From Acinetobacter colistiniresistens (GTDB lineage Bacteria; Pseudomonadota; Gammaproteobacteria; Pseudomonadales; Moraxellaceae): 64,000 bases of DNA. The translations under genes and the position numbers were made by a program. The DNA is taken from positions 514,595 through 578,594 of the forward strand of contig NZ_KE340379.1 of assembly GCF_000413935.1 (NCBI RefSeq). The letters run 5' to 3'. This document shows, piece by piece, positions 57,820 to 64,000 of the stretch. A model generated the notes under the pieces. It saw only the letters and a program-made list of their open reading frames with translations, was not told the DNA's origin and searched no databases. Positions within the stretch are counted from its first letter, which is position 1. Every line of letters starts with the position of its first letter.

Positions 57820-58860
57820 ATGGCTCAACAAAGATTATCTTTTCTAGATCGTAACCTCACTCTATGGATTTTTATCGCCATGGCATTGGGGATTGCGATA
57901 GGTGTGTTCTTTCCGCAAGCTTCCGTTACTTTAGACAAAATGAGTGTGGATTCCGTCAATATTCCAATTGCGATTGGTTTGATTCTGATGATGTATCCAC
58001 CTTTAGCCAAAGTGGACTATGCTACTTTGCCACAAGTGTTTAAAGACAAGAAAACCTTAACTTTGTCTTTGGTGCAGAACTGGGTGATTGCGCCTGTATT
58101 AATGTTTGCATTAGCAATTATTTTTTTACATAGCTATCCAGAGTACATGACAGGCTTGATCCTGATCGGTTTGGCTCGCTGTATTGCAATGGTCTTGGTG
58201 TGGAATGGTTTAGCCTGTGGTGATAACCAATATGTAGCAGCGTTGGTGGCATTCAATAGTATTTTCCAGATTCTGTTTTTTAGTACCTATGCTTGGCTGT
58301 TCCTCACATTCTTGCCACCCTATTTCGGTATTGCAGGGCAAGTGATCAATGTTGATTTCTGGACGATTACCCATGCGGTGTTGGTTTACTTGGGGATTCC
58401 ATTTCTTCTTGGTTTCTTGACTCGTTTGGTTTTGGTCAAAGCCAAAGGCTTAGATTGGTATCAAAATGTCTTTTTACCCAAGATCAGCCCACTCAGTTTA
58501 TTGGCACTTCTTTTTACCATCGTGGCAATGTTTAGCCTAAAAGGTGGTGATGTAGTGAGCTTACCATTGGATGTTCTGCGTATCGCAATCCCACTCACGA
58601 TTTATTTTATTGTGATGTTTTTCATCAGCTTCTTTATGAGTAAATGGATGGGCAATGACTATCCTAAAACCACAGCAATTTCTTTCACGGCTGCTGGTAA
58701 TAACTTTGAGTTGGCTTTGGCTGTAGCGATTGCAACCTTTGGTTTGGCTTCACCTGTGGCATTTACCACCGTGATTGGTCCTTTAGTTGAAGTACCTGTA
58801 TTGATCGCTTTAGTGAGTGTGTCTCTATGGCTCAGAAAAAAGTATTTTAAATCGGTGTAA
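57820..58860 (+). CDS. acr3: Arsenite efflux permease Acr3
   Basis: The 346-residue protein has ten helices and the Acr3 essential Cys in [13 protein letters not shown]. The stretch [15 protein letters not shown] also belongs to the family. It is not an ArsB. I start at 57820 ([12 protein letters not shown]) after GAGAACATC; the in-frame start at 57778 overlaps arsC. It exports arsenite from the cytoplasm. Confidence 0.95.
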   Translation: MAQQRLSFLDRNLTLWIFIAMALGIAIGVFFPQASVTLDKMSVDSVNIPIAIGLILMMYPPLAKVDYATLPQVFKDKKTLTLSLVQNWVIAPVLMFALAIIFLHSYPEYMTGLILIGLARCIAMVLVWNGLACGDNQYVAALVAFNSIFQILFFSTYAWLFLTFLPPYFGIAGQVINVDFWTITHAVLVYLGIPFLLGFLTRLVLVKAKGLDWYQNVFLPKISPLSLLALLFTIVAMFSLKGGDVVSLPLDVLRIAIPLTIYFIVMFFISFFMSKWMGNDYPKTTAISFTAAGNNFELALAVAIATFGLASPVAFTTVIGPLVEVPVLIALVSVSLWLRKKYFKSV

Positions 58861-58865
58861 TTGTA

Positions 58866-59570
58866 ATGAATCTTCCTAATGTTGATATGGAGCTACTTGA
58901 ACAGCCAACTTTGGAAAAAGTTCAAGCTAAATCGTTAGATCATGCGCCACGTATTTTGTTGTTATATGGTTCTAACCGTGAGCGTTCGTATAGTCGTTTA
59001 GCCGTGATGGAAGCAGGTCGAATCTTGGAACAGTTTGGTGCTGAGGTTAAAATTTTTCATCCGAAAGGGCTACCTTTGCCAGAAGATGCGGATATGGAAC
59101 ACCCAAAAGCAAAAGAACTACATGAGCTTTTGGCATGGTCAGAGGGCATGGTGTGGTGTTCGCCTGAACGTCACGGTTCAATGAGTTCGATCTTTAAGTC
59201 ACAGATAGATTGGATTCCATTGGCAGGTGGTGCGATTCGTGCCACTCAAGGAAAAACACTGGCACTAATGCAAGTCAGTGGTGGTTCGCAATCTTTCAAT
59301 AGTGTCAATCAAATGCGTATTTTAGGGCGTTGGATGCGGATGATCACGATTCCGAATCAGTCTTCAATTCCAAAAGCATTTTTAGAGTTTGAAGAAGATG
59401 GGCGAATGAAAGCATCATCGTATTACGACCGTATCGTGGATGTGATGGAAGAGCTGTATAAATTCACCTTGCTGACACGGGGGCAAAGTCAGTATTTAAC
59501 TGATCGTTATTCTGAGCGTAAAGAATCTGCTGAAGAATTATCAAAACGTGTTAATCAGCGAAGTTTGTAG
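58866..59570 (+). CDS. arsH: ArsH flavoprotein
   Basis: The 234-residue NADPH-dependent FMN reductase has the phosphate loop [14 protein letters not shown] and the ArsH-specific [18 protein letters not shown]. ArsH oxidises trivalent organoarsenicals or acts as an azo/quinone reductase. It starts 5 bp after acr3 and is part of the same transcript. Confidence 0.95.
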   Translation: MNLPNVDMELLEQPTLEKVQAKSLDHAPRILLLYGSNRERSYSRLAVMEAGRILEQFGAEVKIFHPKGLPLPEDADMEHPKAKELHELLAWSEGMVWCSPERHGSMSSIFKSQIDWIPLAGGAIRATQGKTLALMQVSGGSQSFNSVNQMRILGRWMRMITIPNQSSIPKAFLEFEEDGRMKASSYYDRIVDVMEELYKFTLLTRGQSQYLTDRYSERKESAEELSKRVNQRSL

Positions 59571-59588
59571 AATGCTGGAGAAAATTAA

Positions 59589-60539
<951 letters not shown>

Positions 60540-60567
60540 TCAATACATTCACTGAAATAAATCAAGC

Positions 60568-60606
60568 TAACTCCACCTCTCATGGGTGGAGTTAGATTTT
60601 CTATAT
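60568..60606 (+). terminator. Terminator of the ars operon
   Basis: A 10-bp stem TAACTCCACC / GGTGGAGTTA with a 7-nt loop is followed by GATTTTCTATATTG and then a run of T. Confidence 0.8.
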
Positions 60607-60738
60607 TGTTTTTTTATTTAGCTACTTATAGTGTTACGCCAGCGTTTCTCTATTTCGGATTCGCTTACTTAAAGCGAGTGTGGGATAAGTAAGCAGTGAT
60701 ATACGCTGAATTATCAGGAGACTTTCCCTTGGGAGATT

Positions 60739-61593
60739 CTAGGCAGCCAACTTATAAAAGTCTTCGGCCATTTGATTTGGTGTCTTAAAACCCAAACCCT
60801 TTTGAATTCTTCGATGATTATAAAATAATTCAATGTATTTTATAATATCTGCTTTGGCTTCTTCTCTGGTTTGATAGTTGTAATGATGCACTAACTCATT
60901 TTTCAGTATTCCCCAAAAGCTTTCAATCGGTGCATTATCGTAACAGTCTCCGCGCTTGCTCATTGAACCTTGAAAACCATATTGCTCAAGTATATTTCGA
61001 TATTCATGGCTGCAATATTGACTTCCTCTGTCTGAATGCACAATCAGTTCTTTGGTTGGTTTTTGATTGTGAATAGCCATATTTAGCGCATTACAAACAA
61101 GCTGTGCTGTCATGCGCTCATTTAAGCTATAGCCAACCACTTGCTTCGTGTAAAGGTCTTTTACCGCTGCTAAGTACAGCCATCCTTCAACAGTCCATAT
61201 GTACGTAATATCACTTGACCATGCTTGATTTGGTCTAGTCATTGAGAATTGTTGCTCCAGCAGGTTTTCATAGATCGCTCGATTATGGTCACTATTCGTA
61301 GTCCTTTTAAAACGCTTGTGTCGCTTACAATACAGGTGGTTCAGCGCTTTTATCTGACGTACAGCGTACATACTCATTTTTATGCCCTGAGCTTGTAAGT
61401 ATTTGGTTAATCGAATATAACCATAGCTCTGCCTTGTCTCCTCATGGGCTATTTTCACCAATATCGTCTGTTGATTTCGTTGAATCGTTCTTTTGCTCAC
61501 GCCTCTCTTGAGCCAATCATAAAAACATGAAACTGAAACATGAAGTAATCGAGCCATTAAGGTAATTGGAAAAGAATATCTTTTTTGTTTCAT
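60739..61593 (-). CDS. IS3-family transposase OrfB (integrase core)
   Basis: The 284-residue protein has the DDE core with the residues in SSDITYIW, IVHSDRGSQYCS and NAPIESFWGILK. It ends with YIELFYNHRRIQKGLGFKTP, the IS3 hallmark. The frame is open upstream of its ATG into orfA, so the true product is the OrfAB fusion made by a -1 frameshift. It may also be made alone from 61593. Confidence 0.93.
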   Translation of the reverse strand: MKQKRYSFPITLMARLLHVSVSCFYDWLKRGVSKRTIQRNQQTILVKIAHEETRQSYGYIRLTKYLQAQGIKMSMYAVRQIKALNHLYCKRHKRFKRTTNSDHNRAIYENLLEQQFSMTRPNQAWSSDITYIWTVEGWLYLAAVKDLYTKQVVGYSLNERMTAQLVCNALNMAIHNQKPTKELIVHSDRGSQYCSHEYRNILEQYGFQGSMSKRGDCYDNAPIESFWGILKNELVHHYNYQTREEAKADIIKYIELFYNHRRIQKGLGFKTPNQMAEDFYKLAA

Positions 61594-61604
61594 ATAGGCG
61601 TACC

Positions 61605-61904
61605 TTACTGACTTTCTTTGGCAAAGTACGCTGCTGCCTTTTTTAAAAATTCACGTTCCATTTCAGCTATTTTGAGCTGTTGTTTGAGTTTTTTATTTTC
61701 TTCGAGTAGAGCGTTTAGATCAGGTGAATACTGTTTTGTACCTGCTAAAGTTCCAGCCTTTGCTTTGGTATTCCAATTTGAAAGAGTTTGCATTGAAATG
61801 CTAAGTTGTCTAGCTGTTTCCGAGACATTGCCTTGATTGGCTTCAATTAATTTGATGGCTTCAGCTTTAAATTCTGTGGTGTAAGTCTTGTGTTTCTTGC
61901 TCAT
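61605..61904 (-). CDS. IS3-family transposase OrfA (helix-turn-helix)
   Basis: The 99-residue protein has the helix-turn-helix KHKTYTTEFKAEAIKLIE, then SETARQLSISMQTLSNW. A leucine-zipper-like end follows (ALLEENKKLKQQLKIAEME). It binds the IS ends and dimerises. Its end overlaps orfB in the -1 frame. Confidence 0.93.
   Translation of the reverse strand: MSKKHKTYTTEFKAEAIKLIEANQGNVSETARQLSISMQTLSNWNTKAKAGTLAGTKQYSPDLNALLEENKKLKQQLKIAEMEREFLKKAAAYFAKESQ
61638..61644 (-). promoter_or_regulatory. Programmed -1 frameshift site of the IS
   Basis: The slippery heptamer A-AAA-AAG occurs in the orfA frame (TTA AAA AAG). The -1 frame is open from here through the start of orfB, which produces the OrfAB transposase. 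Confidence 0.85.
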
Positions 61905-61970
61905 GGTAAACTCCTGATGAGTGTGTTTAGTTTACCAAGTTAAAACCTCCTGTTTTTTCAGCACACATCA

Positions 61971-62132
61971 CAGATCCTTTTTAGTAATTGGTATGCTCAT
62001 TACAAATTCTTTTGGGAACATCAAATTAGTTGGATGGATGAGCAATTAAAATTCAGATTTATAAGAGATAAAATTCCTTTATCTCTTATTTTTATATTAA
62101 GTGTTTTTGTAATTGGGATTGTACTTTTTTGA
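61971..62132 (+). pseudogene. 3' remnant of a membrane protein gene beside the IS
   Basis: An open frame begins at the IS right edge and runs to a TGA at 62130-62132. It encodes 53 residues, ending with a membrane helix (IPLSLIFILSVFVIGIVLF) after WYAHYKFFWEHQISW. The left side of the IS, joined in frame at the CAG duplication, has a stop within nine codons. The gene was therefore already truncated before the IS arrived. The parent family is unknown. Confidence 0.5.
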
Positions 62133-62153
62133 GCTGTACCACATGGCTTCAGG

Positions 62154-63425
62154 CTATTTGTGCATGATATATGTTGCCCAATCAGCCATTAAGCCTTTAC
62201 GTTTTTCTAAATAGCCTCCACGTAAATAAGAAGCTTCAACCTTATCTGGAAGTTTGTGTGCGAGAACATGTTCACACACTTCTCTACGGTAATCTGTTTT
62301 GTCTGCCGACCAATCACGGAAAGTAGACCGAAAGCCATGCGTTGTAATGACTCGGTTTTGTTTGGGATCAATATAGCCTAAGCCATTTTCTTTAAGCTTT
62401 TGCTCATGCAGTCGTTTGATTAGGGTCGTCAAAGACATATCAGAAAGCATCTCACCACTCCGTGGCGCAGGGAAGATGAAATCTTGAATTAGAGTATGAT
62501 TTTGAATTGATTCAAGCAAACTTATCGCTTCTTTCGACAAAGGCACATGATGTTCCTTTTCTGCTTTCATACGTTCTTTAGGAATAATCCAGACTTTATT
62601 CTTAAAATCAATTTCCTGCCATTTCGCCCCAAAAATCTCACCAGAGCGACAGGCGGTTAAAATTGCAAATTCCAGAGCTTTTGGTGAAATTCCTTTTTTC
62701 TGTCTTAAGTGTTGGATAAACTCAGCAACCTGTTCATAGGGCAGGGATGGGTGAGGGCGTGATTCCTGCTTTAAATTACCTAATATAGGTTCAAGATTGC
62801 CTTTCCATTCGGCAGGGTTGTCACCCTCAAAATATCCCATTGCTTTGGCATAATCAAAAATGGTTTCTATACGACCACGGATACGTTTGGCTGTTTCGTT
62901 TTTCTCAACCCAAATAGGTCTTAAAACTTCAGCAATATCGGCTTTGGTAATGTTACTAATAGTAAGATTGCCCAAAGTTGGGTAAATATAAGTTTCTAGT
63001 GTTGATGACCATTGTCCAATATGTTTTTCATTTTTGAGTTCACGGGTTTTATTGGCAATAACAACTTTTGCACATTCCATGAATGTTTTGTTCCGTAGTT
63101 GCTGAACATGAAGCTTTGCAAGCTGTTCCTGTTGATGGACAATTGGATCAATACCACTTCGTATTTGTAATTTTAATTCAGTGGCTTTAGCACGAGCTTC
63201 AGCTAAAGAAACTTCAGGGTATGGACCAATACCAATATCACGTCGATGAGGTTTTAATTTTCCATCTTTATCCAGATGTTTTCCCACCACCGCACGTAAA
63301 ATCCAGACACGGGAAGTTCCTTCGACGTTTAAACAAAGACCATCAACACCACCTACGTGATATCGACCAGTCTCTTTAATTTTTGCTACACTAAGCGCAG
63401 ATAGTTCTTTAGCTTTCTTTGGCAT
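62154..63425 (-). CDS. int: Tyrosine integrase, P4 type (DUF4102 + phage integrase)
   Basis: The 423-residue recombinase has an N-terminal DUF4102 (LSALSVAKIKETGRYHVGGVDGLCL), a core-binding domain and a catalytic domain. The catalytic residues are visible in TACRSGEIFGAKW (Arg), HHVPLS (Lys/His region), THGFRSTFRDW (His, Arg), CEHVLAH (His) and SYLRGG (Tyr). It catalyses insertion at tRNA-Ser. It lies at the right end, next to attR, and reads inward. The GAGGGGT arm repeats lie immediately before its ATG, so binding there would repress it. Confidence 0.96.
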   Translation of the reverse strand: MPKKAKELSALSVAKIKETGRYHVGGVDGLCLNVEGTSRVWILRAVVGKHLDKDGKLKPHRRDIGIGPYPEVSLAEARAKATELKLQIRSGIDPIVHQQEQLAKLHVQQLRNKTFMECAKVVIANKTRELKNEKHIGQWSSTLETYIYPTLGNLTISNITKADIAEVLRPIWVEKNETAKRIRGRIETIFDYAKAMGYFEGDNPAEWKGNLEPILGNLKQESRPHPSLPYEQVAEFIQHLRQKKGISPKALEFAILTACRSGEIFGAKWQEIDFKNKVWIIPKERMKAEKEHHVPLSKEAISLLESIQNHTLIQDFIFPAPRSGEMLSDMSLTTLIKRLHEQKLKENGLGYIDPKQNRVITTHGFRSTFRDWSADKTDYRREVCEHVLAHKLPDKVEASYLRGGYLEKRKGLMADWATYIMHK

Positions 63426-63434
63426 GTTATTGTC

Positions 63435-63456
63435 TACCCCTCAAATTACCCCTCAT
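63435..63456 (+). repeat. Right arm-type repeat of the island
   Basis: TACCCCTCAA and TACCCCTCAT, 2 bp apart, match 20 of 22 bases of 24764-24785. They start 10 bp upstream of the integrase ATG. GGATTAG, GGATGGG and two GGATTGG motifs follow at 63475, 63495, 63542 and 63557, as possible further binding sites up to the att core. Confidence 0.65.
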
Positions 63457-63574
63457 AAAATACTGGAAATAGTCGGATTAGACAAGACTGAGTTGGATGG
63501 GTGTAATTGTAATTAATTGAAAAATATTAATTTATAATATTGGATTGGACTTCTTAGGATTGGTGTTAGACGGA

Positions 63575-63591
63575 CACCGCTTCCGCCAAAT
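63575..63591 (+). repeat. Right attachment core
   Basis: CACCGCTTCCGCCAAAT is the second copy of the tRNA-Ser 3' end. It marks the right boundary of the island. Confidence 0.93.
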
Positions 63592-63596
63592 TCAAA

Positions 63597-63624
63597 AAGC
63601 CCTTGTGAAAACAAGGGCTTTTTT
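63597..63624 (+). terminator. Original tRNA-Ser terminator, now at the island right end
   Basis: AAGCCCTTGT-GAAA-ACAAGGGCTT is followed by TTTT. The stem equals that of the replacement terminator beside the tRNA at 24722. Confidence 0.85.
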
Positions 63625-63812
63625 GTGTTTTTGTCTTACCTTATATAGTAATACACATAAAAACTGGACTAAATAGAACATAATTAGAATGGATCGGATT
63701 ATTCAGACTTTAGCTTGATTTTTTAGTGGGCTTATTGCATTTAATACGATTAAACAATTTTATAAAATCATGTTTTTTAACTCATAAATATGTATTATCG
63801 TAATATCTCTGT

Positions 63813-64000
63813 TTACTGTGGTTCTACTTGTTGTACTGTACAATAATTTGGATTGTGAGAGTAATCTCCATCAACGTAGACAGTCACACTTCTTTTCTTC
63901 TGGTACCATTGAGAAAGTGTTACAGCTATAATTGTTTTTCTAGATTGTGGAATTAACATCCAACCATATGCTGTTTTATTTTTGCACACATCAGGAAGAT
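63813..64000 (-). CDS. Partial hypothetical protein, C-terminal 61 residues
   Basis: A minus-strand frame is open from the window edge to TAA at 63813-63815. The fragment has two Cys (DVCKNK and NYCTV) and a beta-rich pattern (TIIAVTLSQWYQKKRSVTVYVDGDY), which could suit a secreted protein. The start is outside the window. No family was recognised. Confidence 0.5.
   Translation of the reverse strand, partial: LPDVCKNKTAYGWMLIPQSRKTIIAVTLSQWYQKKRSVTVYVDGDYSHNPNYCTVQQVEPQ

Larger units (their letters stand above)
60697..61970 (-). mobile_element. IS3-family insertion sequence, 1274 bp, intact
   Basis: The ends are imperfect inverted repeats: TGATATACGCTGAA on the left and TGATGTGTGCTGAA read inward from the right. 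A 3-bp target duplication CAG lies outside both ends (60694-60696 and 61971-61973). Two overlapping transposase frames and a frameshift site are intact, so it may be active. It inserted into a remnant gene next to the integrase. Confidence 0.92.

Noticed and set aside
60541..60738. Continuation of the 61971-62132 membrane-protein remnant to the left of the IS
   Set aside because: Joining the flanks at the CAG duplication gives a TAA within nine codons upstream, so the left flank is not part of that gene.
61593..61605. Gap between orfB and orfA as evidence of a broken transposase
   Set aside because: The orfB frame is open back to the slippery A6G site inside orfA, so this is the normal IS3 -1 frameshift layout.

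Overview
The window reads as an Acinetobacter chromosome. It is AT-rich, with gene neighbours (epmB/efp, cstA, MoxR-DUF58-TgpA, argG, fadH) and codon habits typical of that genus. I cannot name the species from the sequence. About 24.6 kb of core chromosome is followed by a 38.9 kb genomic island inserted at the 3' end of a tRNA-Ser gene, then about 0.4 kb of chromosome.

Core region (1-24710). An AmpG-like permease cut by the window edge is followed by gloA, an SBF-like transporter and rpmE. A leftward block encodes a FimX-like protein (receiver, PAS, degenerate GGDEF and EAL), a PilZ-type protein and EpmB, divergent from efp. Next come cstA with its small YbdD partner, and a MoxR ATPase-DUF58-transglutaminase operon. 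tRNA-Val and a gene-poor 2 kb stretch with small hypothetical genes and a possible small RNA follow. The block ends with a pirin, argG, a divergent LysR/EamA pair, fadH and tRNA-Ser(UGA).

Island (24697-63591). It is bounded by a 17-bp direct repeat (the tRNA-Ser 3' end) and has a P4-type tyrosine integrase at its right end. The left third holds mobile-element genes: an unknown protein with a HEPN-like R-x4-H motif, an AlpA regulator, an HUH replication protein with a possible degenerate partner, two lipoproteins, and a DUF932 / YqaJ exonuclease / Gp3-like series. In that series each gene follows directly behind an intrinsic terminator.

The right two thirds is a metal and metalloid resistance block. 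It contains copCD, a P-type copper ATPase, copRS, a Met/His-rich periplasmic protein, the multicopper oxidase PcoA and PcoB, with a shared CopR-type box at both divergent promoters. It also has a CadR-type regulator divergent from an unusual CDF-FeoA-FeoB operon, a cusCBA-type RND pump with CusF-like proteins, and an arsenic operon (arsC, arsR, second arsC, acr3, arsH, trxB). An apparently intact IS3-family element with a 3-bp target duplication lies between the ars operon and the integrase.

Together the cargo covers copper/silver export from cytoplasm (P-type ATPase) and periplasm (RND pump), periplasmic copper oxidation, divalent metal handling, and arsenate reduction plus arsenite efflux. 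The least explained parts are the HEPN-like left-end gene, the HUH pair with the structured 31.2-31.9 kb gap, and the CDF-FeoAB operon under a Cd/Pb-type regulator.
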